Origin: Pseudomonadota bacterium
Lineage (GTDB): Bacteria > Pseudomonadota > Gammaproteobacteria > Burkholderiales > Methylophilaceae
DNA: 64,000 nucleotides
Assembly (NCBI GenBank): GCA_020053735.1
Contig: JAGVMP010000011.1
Span: 62,001-126,000 of the forward strand
Direction of reading: 5' to 3'
Shown: in pieces, positions 16,251 through 24,998 of the stretch
Position numbering within the stretch: position 1 is the stretch's first letter
How the letters are laid out: each line of letters begins with the position of its first letter
Notes under the pieces: generated by a model
Seen by the model: only the letters and a program-made list of their open reading frames with translations
The model's database searches: none
What the model was told of the DNA's origin: nothing
Program-made: the position numbers and the translations under genes

Positions 16251-17323
16251 GCCACTTTTGCCATATCAAATTCCGCTACCGATTGAATGCTGGCTTCAAT
16301 CTCAACTAATAAATCGTGGCGGCAGATATCCGCTTGTATAAACATGGCGTTGATCTGGCCTTCCAAATGATTTTGCAGCTCTGCACGCACTACATCCAAG
16401 TCTTCAGACCTGCGGATATATACTCTTAAAAAAGTATCATGCAAGCTAAATCTCGGCTCGTCTAACATACGATTGGCTTCTGCAATGACAGCCTCAAGAT
16501 TCAATATGGATTCCCTGGTTTGCGCCGCAACATCTGATGCATGCTGTGTCTGGTGGCCGACGATGCTGGCCGTACCGGAGATGAATAAAGTGACCTTATT
16601 GCCACTGTGCAATAAAGTAGCACGCGAGAAACTCGGTGTAAGTGGCCCATATTGCCTAGGATAGTCATAAGCCTTGATTTGGCGCGGATTCTCAATAGCA
16701 ACTGCTTTATTCTTGCCTGCCAGAAATGCAATGCTTAACGGACCATTTGCCAAGCCCAGTGCGCAGGCGGCCGGCAACTCACTCCCTGCCTCCCTGCCGC
16801 TCTGCATCAAAACGCGTTTACGACCCACGTTAAACTGGTGGTATCGCTCTAAATCATGGCTAGCACCATTAATATGCGCCATGTAATTCCAGAAGCGGTA
16901 AACATGGGAATAGCCTAGATCATCAATCAATGCGAATATCTGACGATAAGCAGATTCGGTAGCCTGCTGTAATAAAGAAACCGCATTTTCATTTTGCTGA
17001 GACTGCCCTTGTGAAAATTCCAGCTCATCCAAACGGATGACGCCGAACAGTAGCTCACCATTCAATCGATATTGAATCGCCTCTTTGTTACCGCTAACGA
17101 GAGGGTTGCTACTGGTGTTTTCTGAAGATAAATCGCTCAGCCATATTTCGCAGGCAATATTTTCACCCGCTAGAACTGGCGTATTTAAATGGATTTTAGG
17201 TACTTCGTTTAGGCCATCTGAATTAGATTCGTTAAAACACACAATTCCTAAAACCCGGTCTTGCCACGTCTGCACTTGTCGCTGTGCGTCCGGAAAAGGC
17301 ATGTACTCTATTTTTATGCCCAT
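16247..17323 (-). CDS. xanB2: XanB2-type chorismatase (hydroxybenzoate synthase)
   Basis: The 358-residue protein resembles the FkbO/Hyg5/XanB2 chorismatase family, whose C-terminal half is RidA-like. Recognisable blocks are GYSHVYRFWNYMAHIN, the following RYHQFNVGRKRVL, and the late FLRVYIRR with VVRAEL. XanB2 of Xanthomonas converts chorismate to 3- and 4-hydroxybenzoate; the former starts xanthomonadin and the latter can feed ubiquinone. Here it should supply the aryl head group to the acyl ligase. I prefer ATG 17323 over the in-frame TTG at 17329. The gene leads a three-gene minus-strand operon with ATGA overlaps. Which hydroxybenzoate isomer is made cannot be read from the sequence. Confidence 0.8.
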   Translation of the reverse strand: MGIKIEYMPFPDAQRQVQTWQDRVLGIVCFNESNSDGLNEVPKIHLNTPVLAGENIACEIWLSDLSSENTSSNPLVSGNKEAIQYRLNGELLFGVIRLDELEFSQGQSQQNENAVSLLQQATESAYRQIFALIDDLGYSHVYRFWNYMAHINGASHDLERYHQFNVGRKRVLMQSGREAGSELPAACALGLANGPLSIAFLAGKNKAVAIENPRQIKAYDYPRQYGPLTPSFSRATLLHSGNKVTLFISGTASIVGHQTQHASDVAAQTRESILNLEAVIAEANRMLDEPRFSLHDTFLRVYIRRSEDLDVVRAELQNHLEGQINAMFIQADICRHDLLVEIEASIQSVAEFDMAKVA

Positions 17324-17478
17324 TTTCAATAACTCACTAGGTCAATATCATACGAAAATTAGGGGATTGGACTTTATAGAAGGATTTCACAAATGATTAC
17401 TTTCGCTATTAAGCGGATGATTATAGCGCATGGTTTTTATATGAACGCAGCTTTTTTATTTTCTCATCTGAAAGCTAC

Positions 17479-17506
17479 AAATCGTAGTCATCTCTGACTA
17501 CGATTT
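17479..17506. terminator. Perfect 12-bp hairpin with TCTC loop
   Basis: Two 12-base arms (17479-17490 and 17495-17506) form a perfect hairpin with loop TCTC. A-rich and T-rich ends make it a plausible bidirectional terminator between the chorismatase promoter region and the island. The loop and the adjoining GTCA/TGAC bases are the same as in the hairpin at 37265-37292, which also abuts a tRNA-Lys fragment. The remaining spacer (17324-17478) should contain the chorismatase promoter. Confidence 0.6.
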
Positions 17507-17510
17507 ATAT

Positions 17511-17554
17511 TGGGTAGGGCGGGCGGCATCAAGCCCACGATAAACGGATTAAAA
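17511..17554 (-). repeat. Degraded tRNA-Lys 3' fragment (att-like), copy 1
   Basis: Read on the minus strand this segment matches the anticodon-to-acceptor half of tRNA-Lys with several changes: the T-arm is damaged and the expected CCA end reads CCCA. It aligns with better copies at 21583 and 37298 and lies five bases from a hairpin. It looks like an old integration scar at the left edge of the island. No D-arm or 5' acceptor half is present, so it is not a working tRNA. Confidence 0.6.
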
Positions 17555-17588
17555 AAATTAGACTGTATTGACCAAGTTTAATTAAATT

Positions 17589-18143
17589 TTACCAGCTAGC
17601 TTTTATTGGCACCACGTGCACATTCGCTCGAGTTAGGTTTCGATAGACATTCCTCTTTCTAACAATCGGCCACCACCCATATAAAAAAGTCTGGATTGGT
17701 CGCCACATCGCAACCCAACCACCAATGAGCAAACTTTCCTTTAGTAACTTTAGAAATGTATTGCTAGAAAAATTAGCGTCAAGCACATCTGCCATAAGTA
17801 GACACGCACCCAAAAAACTAAGGCCTATCAAAAGGCTAACGCGGCCTTCAAGCAGGTATTGACGCAAGTTATGATTAGACCGTTCTGCTTTATCTGCAAA
17901 GTGGTTTTGGATTGCCTCTTTGACTAGCTTGCTAGGATCTTCTAGTGGCATTTTTTCAATATGTACAATAATTTTGAAATGACTATTTTGTGGAAAGTCT
18001 AGCGCCCAACTTTCTAGGAACTCCTCAGCATCTGTATCAAGATTGCGATGATGAAATGGCGTTGGATCCATTGAGTTAAAAAGCTCCGAGAGCTCGGTAA
18101 TACGCAACTCAATTTGATGAACGGGATGAAGATTCTTTTTCAT
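17589..18143 (-). CDS. Conserved membrane protein, unknown function
   Basis: The 184-residue protein has a soluble N-terminal half with HFKIIVHIEKMP and a C-terminal half with two membrane segments (about residues 105-122 and 137-150), then TFLYGWWPIVRKRNVYRNL. I recall similar unnamed two-helix proteins in many bacteria but know no function. It is a single gene just inside the first tRNA-like scar, so it may be island cargo. The start ATG at 18143 has no strong ribosome site. Confidence 0.55.
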   Translation of the reverse strand: MKKNLHPVHQIELRITELSELFNSMDPTPFHHRNLDTDAEEFLESWALDFPQNSHFKIIVHIEKMPLEDPSKLVKEAIQNHFADKAERSNHNLRQYLLEGRVSLLIGLSFLGACLLMADVLDANFSSNTFLKLLKESLLIGGWVAMWRPIQTFLYGWWPIVRKRNVYRNLTRANVHVVPIKASW

Positions 18144-18445
18144 AGTATATAGAGTCTATAATAAATCATCTATCTAATCTATTTGTCCCAAGTAATGACA
18201 CTGATCATTTTGTGATTGATGTTAAGAAAGCTCCTTTTGGTAAGCTTCAAGAAAACTCTCAGTAATTTCCAGTAATCCTATAAGCGCTGTACGTATTTAT
18301 GGAGATAGTAGATTGGTATCCAAATATACACTCTTGAAGTCTAGATATCTGACTTAGAGGTATTAAAATATCTGAATGGGATAATGCTGAAAGTCATAAA
18401 CTGACCCAAAAACACAATGAAATTTTTATTGAGGTAAAAGCTCAG
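18144..18445. other. Intergenic region without recognisable gene
   Basis: This AT-rich spacer lies between two minus-strand genes. The longest frames are short and interrupted, and no hairpin or promoter stands out. The 3' part may include remnants of coding sequence, but I cannot assign any. Confidence 0.4.
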
Positions 18446-20479
18446 CTAAGAAATGACGATATCGTCGAATGGCTTGGGTTTACTATAAAGAAAACCCTGA
18501 ACTGTTTGGCATCCCAGTTTTAATAAGTACTCCGATTGATCGGCTGTTTCAACGCCTTCAGCCACTAGATCCTTACCTAGACTTTTCGCCATCGAAATAA
18601 TCGCTTGTATCACAAGCCCGTGGTCGGGATTATCTACAATTCCTTGCACAAAAGATTTATCGATTTTAATTTCACTTACTGGAAATTTGTTTAAATAACT
18701 GAGTGCTGAATAACCCGTACCGAAATCATCAAGAGAAATTCTAAAACCCATTTTATCTAGGCTTTTTAAGATTTTTCTAATTTCCTCACTATCATTAAGT
18801 AACAAGCTCTCGGTAATTTCTAACGTAATCCAACGGGGGTTACATTTGGTTTGCACTATAGCAAGTTTGATGGCATTTAATAGATCGTTATGGATGAATT
18901 GGCGGCTCGACAAATTGATTGCAACAGTAATAGGTGTTCCTAGCCTGGTGTTCCATTTTACTGCAGCATTAAATGCGGTGAGCAAAGCCCATTGCCCAAT
19001 GTCGATAATGATTCCAGAATCTTCAGCAATACCGATAAATCTATCAGGAGATATCATCTCGCTATGATTTCTATTCCAACGTAATAATGCTTCTACGCCA
19101 ATGGTTTTACCCGTATGCAAATTAATTTGTGGTTGATAATGAAGCAAGAACTCATCGTTCTGAAGCGCGCGCCGAAGAGAGCTCTCAATATCATTACGCT
19201 CAACTACTTTTTGGGTCATTTCGGAAGAGTAAAATTGAAAATTATTTCTTTGTTTCTTTGCTTGGTACATCGCGATGTCAGAAAATTTTACAAGGTCACT
19301 CGCTTGCCTGCTATGGTAGGGACAAATGACTATTCCAATACTAGCGGTAATAAACAATTCTGAACCATCAATCAAAATCGGTTGTTTTAAAGACTCAAGA
19401 ATTTTGCTCGCTATTTTGCCTGCATTTTCGTTTTCTTGAATATTCGATAGTAAGATAGCAAACTCATCGCCACCAAGACGAGCAACGGCATCTGTAGACC
19501 TAACACAACTTTCCAAGCGCCTTGCAGACTCACGTAATAGCAAGTCCCCTCCCGCATGCCCATGCAAATCATTCACCGCTTTGAACCCGTCTAAATCAAG
19601 CATTAAAACTGCAAATGAGAAACTTTTTTGACTCGTTTTTAATATAGTAGCCTCAAGTTTTTCGAGAAATAATATACGATTTGGTAATTTAGTGAGGGGG
19701 TCGAAATATGCTAAGTTATTAATGCGCTTTTGACTTTCGTACGACTCCGTAACGTCTTGCCCCACTGCAATGACTGCTTTTACCTGATTGACAACATTAA
19801 ACTCTGGCGCAAGCACAATATGCATAATTTTCTGCCTACCGTCTTTTATGGTCACTTCTAAAGCTACGTTCTGGTTCAGCCCATTCTGAAACACTTCCCT
19901 GATTTTTTCTTCAAGCACAATAGCTGAACCTCCTCCAGGAATCTCAGTAGGCGTTGTACCTAACAGAGATTCTGAATCCAATTCAAAAAATTGAGAATTT
20001 TTACTATTCAGGAAGACGCGTTTACAGTCGCTATCAAATCTCGTCACAGTATTGGGTGAGCTTTCTACTAGCGATTGATACTCTTTTTCTTTTTGTATAC
20101 TTTCAGTGATGTCTCTGGCATATCCAAGGGAGCCAACTACCTTACCATCTGTGACCAATGCGGATTTATAAGACTCAATCCAACGATAGTTTCCTTCTGA
20201 GTCTTTGATTGGAATGATTACTCCAATCGGAGTATTACTGTGCATGGCTTCTTGATCGCCATCCACATATTGCTGCGCTAAATCAGCAGGGAAAAAATCA
20301 AAATCTGTCTTTCCTATGAGCTCCTCACTTGAGGAAACGCCTACCATATTTGCGTAGGCTGTGTTTGCAGCTAATAACCGACTGTTAACATCTTTCAGCC
20401 AAACCATAAATGGAAAGTTATCAATTAATGTTCGAAGATATTGTTCGCTTTCTAAAAGCTGAGGATTGATTTTTTTCAT
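18446..20479 (-). CDS. PAS-PAS-GGDEF-EAL cyclic-di-GMP signalling protein
   Basis: The 677-residue cytoplasmic protein has two PAS domains (about 10-125 and 135-245), a GGDEF domain with intact RLGGDEF motif (near residue 330), and an EAL domain with the key motifs EALLRWN, the metal-binding DDFGTGYS, the lysine site EIKIDKSFV and AEGVETADQ. Both diguanylate cyclase and c-di-GMP phosphodiesterase sites look complete, so net activity depends on the signal sensed by the PAS domains. No membrane segment is present. It stands alone between spacers and could affect biofilm or motility. Confidence 0.9.
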   Translation of the reverse strand: MKKINPQLLESEQYLRTLIDNFPFMVWLKDVNSRLLAANTAYANMVGVSSSEELIGKTDFDFFPADLAQQYVDGDQEAMHSNTPIGVIIPIKDSEGNYRWIESYKSALVTDGKVVGSLGYARDITESIQKEKEYQSLVESSPNTVTRFDSDCKRVFLNSKNSQFFELDSESLLGTTPTEIPGGGSAIVLEEKIREVFQNGLNQNVALEVTIKDGRQKIMHIVLAPEFNVVNQVKAVIAVGQDVTESYESQKRINNLAYFDPLTKLPNRILFLEKLEATILKTSQKSFSFAVLMLDLDGFKAVNDLHGHAGGDLLLRESARRLESCVRSTDAVARLGGDEFAILLSNIQENENAGKIASKILESLKQPILIDGSELFITASIGIVICPYHSRQASDLVKFSDIAMYQAKKQRNNFQFYSSEMTQKVVERNDIESSLRRALQNDEFLLHYQPQINLHTGKTIGVEALLRWNRNHSEMISPDRFIGIAEDSGIIIDIGQWALLTAFNAAVKWNTRLGTPITVAINLSSRQFIHNDLLNAIKLAIVQTKCNPRWITLEITESLLLNDSEEIRKILKSLDKMGFRISLDDFGTGYSALSYLNKFPVSEIKIDKSFVQGIVDNPDHGLVIQAIISMAKSLGKDLVAEGVETADQSEYLLKLGCQTVQGFLYSKPKPFDDIVIS

Positions 20480-20815
20480 AGATGGATTTTGTTGGTGTTA
20501 TTTATATCCAATTCCACATTAAATAAAAATATTACCTTAAAACTATAAAAAATACTTCTATTGCTTTTCTTAATATAATCCTACTAACTACTGAATCATC
20601 AATTCTGTTGCTTCCTTTTTATGAGGCTAAAAAATTTACGAAACTGTTTTTGCTCATACTCCATGTATTTCTCGAAGGTTTGCGTGTCGTCAGTTAAACG
20701 TGGTTAGCCAGTTTTGGTAGATTATTAAAATTTAATACCACAATTTTAACTTTCTAGACTAGATGTTTCAAATAGCTGGCGGTAAGCTAATCGCCAGCAT
20801 TCAAGGGGAAATACA
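20480..20815. promoter_or_regulatory. Divergent spacer with 7-bp inverted repeat
   Basis: This spacer separates the GGDEF-EAL gene from the plus-strand oxidase-family gene. An inverted repeat GCTGGCG/CGCCAGC (20775-20781 and 20792-20798) lies 18 bases upstream of ATG 20816 and could be an operator or 5' leader hairpin. AAGGGG at 20803-20808 is a good ribosome site. Nothing else is recognisable. Confidence 0.45.
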
Positions 20816-21442
20816 ATGCCAAACGCATTTGCAACCATAAGCTTTACTGATAGCGTAAAAGCAGCCCAAATTCGCTATGGAAGTCGTGAAAATAATAAAC
20901 ACTTTGAGTTATCAGACGATCCACGTAATGAAATCGGTGCGTTTGAAAAAGAGTACATTGAAGCGCGTGATAGTTTTTATATGGCGACCATTTCAGAAAA
21001 CGGCTGGCCTTATGTACAGCATCGCGGCGGTCCAGGTGGTTTCATCAAGGTACTGGATGCACGTACAATTGGTTTTGCCGATTTTAAAGGCAACAGGCAA
21101 TACATCAGTGTTGGTAATTTAAATGCTAACTCGCGCACTTCACTCATATTGATGGATTACCCTAACCGTCGCCGTCTTAAATTGTGGGGGACGACACAAA
21201 TTATTCATGAAACCGACGAACCTGAATTGATTAAACGCTTAGAAATACCCAGTTACAAGGCGCGGGTTGAGCGTGGCATGGTGATTCGAATTGAGGCAAT
21301 TGAGTGGAATTGCCCACAGCACATAACACCACGATACACCGAAGCCGAAGTAGATAAACTAATAGAACCTGTGCTTGAGGAAAATAAACGACTACGTGAT
21401 TTGCTGGCAGCGCGCTTATCTGATGGAGACGGTACTTCCTAA
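20816..21442 (+). CDS. Pyridoxamine 5'-phosphate oxidase-family flavin-binding protein
   Basis: The 208-residue protein contains the split-barrel core of the pyridoxamine-phosphate-oxidase-like family: FYMATISENGWPYVQHRGG (about 57-75), GFADFKGNRQY and SLILMDYPNRRRLKLWG. Such proteins bind FMN or related flavins and often reduce small molecules; the true substrate is unknown. The C-terminus (VDKLIEPVLEENKRLRDLL) looks like a short coiled coil. It is a single plus-strand gene with its own spacer, and the second tRNA-Lys scar follows. Confidence 0.8.
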   Translation: MPNAFATISFTDSVKAAQIRYGSRENNKHFELSDDPRNEIGAFEKEYIEARDSFYMATISENGWPYVQHRGGPGGFIKVLDARTIGFADFKGNRQYISVGNLNANSRTSLILMDYPNRRRLKLWGTTQIIHETDEPELIKRLEIPSYKARVERGMVIRIEAIEWNCPQHITPRYTEAEVDKLIEPVLEENKRLRDLLAARLSDGDGTS

Positions 21443-21549
21443 CAAACGACTTGAAAGATTTACTCCAGCTCTTTCTCTTTCAATCTACCAATTATTCGAA
21501 AACATTACGATGGCTTAGACTACTATACGGCTACTAATAAATGAACAGG

Positions 21550-21571
21550 GGGTTACGTTTTATCGTAACCC
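21550..21571. terminator. Hairpin next to second tRNA-Lys scar
   Basis: GGGTTACG and CGTAACCC (21550-21557, 21564-21571) form an eight-base stem with a six-base loop. It lies about 110 bases after the preceding gene and 12 bases from the tRNA-like fragment, the same placement as the hairpins at 17479 and 37265, although the stem sequence differs. Confidence 0.5.
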
Positions 21572-21582
21572 ATTGATTTATA

Positions 21583-21626
21583 TGGTAGTGCTGGGATCGA
21601 ACCCACGACTAACGGATTAAAAGTTC
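21583..21626 (-). repeat. tRNA-Lys 3' fragment (att-like), copy 2
   Basis: On the minus strand this reads as the anticodon loop CTTTTAA, the variable region, a well preserved T-arm (GTGGGTTCGATCCCAGC) and the CCA end of tRNA-Lys, without the 5' half. The CCA end faces left and the anticodon side faces right, so the inserted DNA should lie to the right, towards the first regulator copy. The neighbouring sequence to about 21760 matches the sequence next to copy 3. Confidence 0.7.
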
Positions 21627-21887
21627 ACCCAATATCTAGCGTCGGATTAGCTTAAAAGGCCATATCAGTTCCGCAAAGTCTTACTCATAAAGCGATTTAC
21701 ACCTAGCATATATGCGACTCTTTTTATTTTTGCGGATCAAAAAATCTCTATTATTTAATATATCTTTCTCCAAAAATTAGGAAGGGAACTTCCATCACCT
21801 ATGTTAGTGTTTACACAAAAATTTTGGACACGTCCAAGCAATCAGTATATTAAATTTAAAATGAATTATTACTACATATAATTGGAT
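21627..21887. other. Spacer between tRNA-Lys scar and regulator gene, shared with copy B
   Basis: This region matches 37346-37579, including the stretch from TTCCGCAAAGTCTTACTCAT to TTTTGCGGA, which in copy B forms a perfect 10-bp inverted repeat. No gene is visible. It lies downstream of the regulator gene on the minus strand, so it may hold its terminator or the element end. Confidence 0.5.
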
Positions 21888-23237
21888 TTATTTTTTAAGT
21901 TGATACAAATCTAGCTTGTTCCAGAGGCTTCTCTCACTAATTTCTAGTAACCTAGCCGCTTTAGCTTTATTACCGTGACACTCCAAAAGTGCCTCGGAAA
22001 TTAACTTCTTCTCGATTAATGCAACCGTTTCTGGTATTGAAAGATTGTTTAAAACTGAGCCTACTGCACTATATAAGCTTAGGTTCCTAGCATCAATAAT
22101 ATCTTTAGGTAAATCTGCTAACTCAATCTGTTTATTTTTGCAAATGATAGCTGCGCGTTCCATCACGTTTTGCAACTCACGCACGTTGCCAGCCCATTGA
22201 TATTGCTTCAATGCTGACAGCGCAACTTCTGTCACATCAGCTTTATGGAGCTGAGCAAAGTGTTTTGCCAACAAAGAAATATCACCAGTACGTTCGCGTA
22301 GTGGCGAAACATTAAGCTGAAAAACATTCAGGCGATAATACAAATCCTCTCGCAATTTACCTGCTTGAACCGCTTCTAAAGGGTTTCTGTTGGTAGCAGC
22401 CACAATACGTAAATCTAATGAAATTTGCCGGTTATCACCAACCTTTTCAATCACACCTTCTTGCAATGCCCTCAGCAATTTTGCTTGTAAATGCATTGGC
22501 ATTTCAGTGATTTCGTCTAAAAATAATGTGCCCCCGTTTGCCAGTTCAAACTTACCGGTACGAGATTTTAAAGCTCCTGTAAATGCCCCTTTTTCATGCC
22601 CAAACAACTCTGATTCTACTAGGTCTGCTGGGATAGCCGCACAGTTAATCGCTACAAATAATTGATTTTTACGTGGGGATTGCTGATGTAACATTTGAGC
22701 AACCAACTCTTTTCCGGTGCCTGTCTCACCGGTAATTAATACAGTAGCTTTACTTGGGGCTACTTGCTCAATCAAATGTTTAATTTCTTGCACTTGCGAA
22801 CTGTTGCCAATCAATAGTTCTGTAGGCTGCTTTTCCTCACGAAAATAAGTATTCTCAACTTGCAGCCTCTTATGATCTAACGCTTTTGCAATAGCAATTT
22901 CTAACGTTTCCAGCTCAAATGGGCGCAATATATAATCTGATGCGCCTAACTTCATTGCTTCAACTGCTGTTTTAATTTCCCCCTGCGCTGTCACCATAAT
23001 AAATGGCAGGCTTTCTGATTGCTGACGTATAGCCTCTAATAATGCTAGGCCATTCATACTCGGCATATGAAAATCACTGACAATTAAATCAATGTGCTCT
23101 GTTTTTATTATTTCTAAGGCAGCTTTACCATTGTTCGCTATTAAAGGTTTATAACCAGCTTGGCGTAAGCTAATTTCTAGCAATCTACGCATATTAGGTT
23201 CATCATCTACCGCTAAAATAGTTTTCAGTGTTTGCAT
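21888..23237 (-). CDS. Sigma54-dependent NtrC-family response regulator, copy A
   Basis: The 449-residue activator has a receiver domain (acidic pocket Asp11/Asp12, phospho-acceptor Asp55 in IVSDFHMP), a central AAA+ domain with Walker A GETGTGKE (170-177), the sigma54-contact motif GAFTGA (217-222) and Walker B GGTLFLDE, and a C-terminal Fis-type helix-turn-helix (AKAARLLEISERSLWNKL). When phosphorylated by the partner kinase it should bind distant sites and open sigma54 promoters; candidates lie upstream of the sulfatase and metallophosphoesterase genes in the same block. It starts 12 bases after the kinase stop. A close copy is at 37580-38929. Confidence 0.92.
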   Translation of the reverse strand: MQTLKTILAVDDEPNMRRLLEISLRQAGYKPLIANNGKAALEIIKTEHIDLIVSDFHMPSMNGLALLEAIRQQSESLPFIMVTAQGEIKTAVEAMKLGASDYILRPFELETLEIAIAKALDHKRLQVENTYFREEKQPTELLIGNSSQVQEIKHLIEQVAPSKATVLITGETGTGKELVAQMLHQQSPRKNQLFVAINCAAIPADLVESELFGHEKGAFTGALKSRTGKFELANGGTLFLDEITEMPMHLQAKLLRALQEGVIEKVGDNRQISLDLRIVAATNRNPLEAVQAGKLREDLYYRLNVFQLNVSPLRERTGDISLLAKHFAQLHKADVTEVALSALKQYQWAGNVRELQNVMERAAIICKNKQIELADLPKDIIDARNLSLYSAVGSVLNNLSIPETVALIEKKLISEALLECHGNKAKAARLLEISERSLWNKLDLYQLKK

Positions 23238-23249
23238 TTTTATCTTAAA

Positions 23250-24908
23250 TTATTTCACTTCAAAAGGTAGAGTAATTGTAAAGAGTGCGCCGCCATATTG
23301 ACTGTTTGAACAAGTAATTTCACCTAAGTGCGACAGTACAATCTGTCGAACAATCGCCAAACCTAACCCTACCCCGCCTGCACGTTGAGTAAAGAAAGGT
23401 TCAAAAATTTGCGCTTGAATCTCCGCTGCCATCCCAGGCCCATCATCAGATATTTCAACTTTTGCAGTGTCTTCTAATGTATATAACCTTATATTTACTT
23501 TGCCGCCAGTTGGCAAAATTTGAATCGCATTCATTAAAATATTCATAAAAACTTGAGTCATTTGATCTGTATCTATTTCCAAAAACACAGGTTCTGCCAA
23601 TTCAGCATTCAATACAATACCATTTGACTCTGCCTGGGTTCGCAATAAGGCAATGGAATTGCTAATCACTTTTGCAATATCCACTCTAGCAAACACAGGT
23701 GGACGTGGTCGCGCTGCATCAATTAAAGTAGAAACTAATTTATTTAAACGTTCTGTTTCAGAAATAATAAACCCCAGCACCTCTTTACCATCGTTGGTGA
23801 GCGTTGGCTCGCGTAATAGTAAATCGGCAGATGATCTTAATATGCCAAGTGGTGTACGGATTTCATGGCTCATGGCGGCAGCTAACTCCCCTACTACCGC
23901 TAATTTAGCAGCTCTAGTGAGATTAGTTTGAGTTTTAGCCAAATCATCAATCAATCCTTCGAATGCCAACCCTAATTCCTGAACTTCTGGTGGACCTGAT
24001 TTTGGTGTTTCACTGAGTTGTCCTTGTTTAAAGCTACGGACAAAAATGGTAAGTTTAGCTAAAGGTTGCGTAATTGCTTGCGCTATGGGGGTGACTAAGA
24101 ACGCTGCAAGTAAAAGTGTACTTGCCAGCAAGGCAAGGAATATGTAGCCCAAACGATGTACGGGTGCGACTACTAATGAATGCAACTTTTCTACACGCAC
24201 CTCCCATTTTGAGACTGCTGACTGGCTAGGAAATTGACTAACTGCACGCATTTCATAGCCGTCTTGTGTGTTCCAATTACTGGTGGATGCTAATACATGA
24301 CCTTGTTCATCAAATAAGGCTGCAGCAGTAGGTTTACGCACGGCTGTTTTAAGAAAATCCTGTATTTGCTGCCAATTGAATTCAGCAACAAGTTTTCCAA
24401 TCACTTGGTTAGAGTTGTCGTCTCTAATTTCTTGAGAAATAGCCAATACATTATTTTTAATCACATAGAAATCAATCCGTTTTTCAACTGCGCCATGACT
24501 AAACCAATAAGTGTGTAAATTTGCTACCTTATTTAACAGCTTAGCATCGCTGGAAGCAACCACCTTATTGTTAATATCCACCACATAAATTGTTTTATAT
24601 ACACCATCATAGCTGCGGTTTAACTCTTCTAAAAATATAGATAAGCGTTTATCTACATCTTCAAGCAGTAGCTCTTGCATAATGGCAAGTTGACTCCAGG
24701 AAGCAACATTTTTTACTCGTTCAAACATCATGCGAGTCACATCATTTGCTACAGTGTGGCTAAGTGTCTCTATATCTCGCGTGAGCTCTTTTTTAAGCAC
24801 CACTCTTGCTTGATAAAAACTTAAAAAGCTGACTAGCATTGCTGGTAACAATCCAGCCAAAAGAAATGCTACTAACAAAAGCTTGGGAATAGTTAGGCGT
24901 CTAATCAA
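23250..24908 (-). CDS. Membrane sensor histidine kinase, copy A
   Basis: The 552-residue kinase has an N-terminal membrane helix (about 10-32), a periplasmic sensing region of roughly 220 residues that looks like a Cache-type domain (IYVVDINNKVVASSD), a second helix near 265-285, a HAMP linker, a dimerisation domain with AAMSHEIRTPLG (phospho-His near 346) and an ATPase domain with DDGPGM and GGVGLGLAIV. It should sense a periplasmic ligand and phosphorylate the adjacent NtrC-type regulator. It is divergent from the barrel gene at 24999, and the barrel and binding protein may shape its signal. Confidence 0.9.
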   Translation of the reverse strand: MIRRLTIPKLLLVAFLLAGLLPAMLVSFLSFYQARVVLKKELTRDIETLSHTVANDVTRMMFERVKNVASWSQLAIMQELLLEDVDKRLSIFLEELNRSYDGVYKTIYVVDINNKVVASSDAKLLNKVANLHTYWFSHGAVEKRIDFYVIKNNVLAISQEIRDDNSNQVIGKLVAEFNWQQIQDFLKTAVRKPTAAALFDEQGHVLASTSNWNTQDGYEMRAVSQFPSQSAVSKWEVRVEKLHSLVVAPVHRLGYIFLALLASTLLLAAFLVTPIAQAITQPLAKLTIFVRSFKQGQLSETPKSGPPEVQELGLAFEGLIDDLAKTQTNLTRAAKLAVVGELAAAMSHEIRTPLGILRSSADLLLREPTLTNDGKEVLGFIISETERLNKLVSTLIDAARPRPPVFARVDIAKVISNSIALLRTQAESNGIVLNAELAEPVFLEIDTDQMTQVFMNILMNAIQILPTGGKVNIRLYTLEDTAKVEISDDGPGMAAEIQAQIFEPFFTQRAGGVGLGLAIVRQIVLSHLGEITCSNSQYGGALFTITLPFEVK

Positions 24909-24998
24909 AACGGTTAATACGCTTACGTTTTATCAATTATGAGATAATAATGATTGGTCAGATAGCATCGCAAATTAATTGCGAACTTGAGGTTATTC

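Noticed and set aside
24909-24998. Sigma54 promoter for the barrel genes
   Set aside because: GG and GC are not at the proper spacing in either copy and no ATGCA palindrome is near, so I did not call it.
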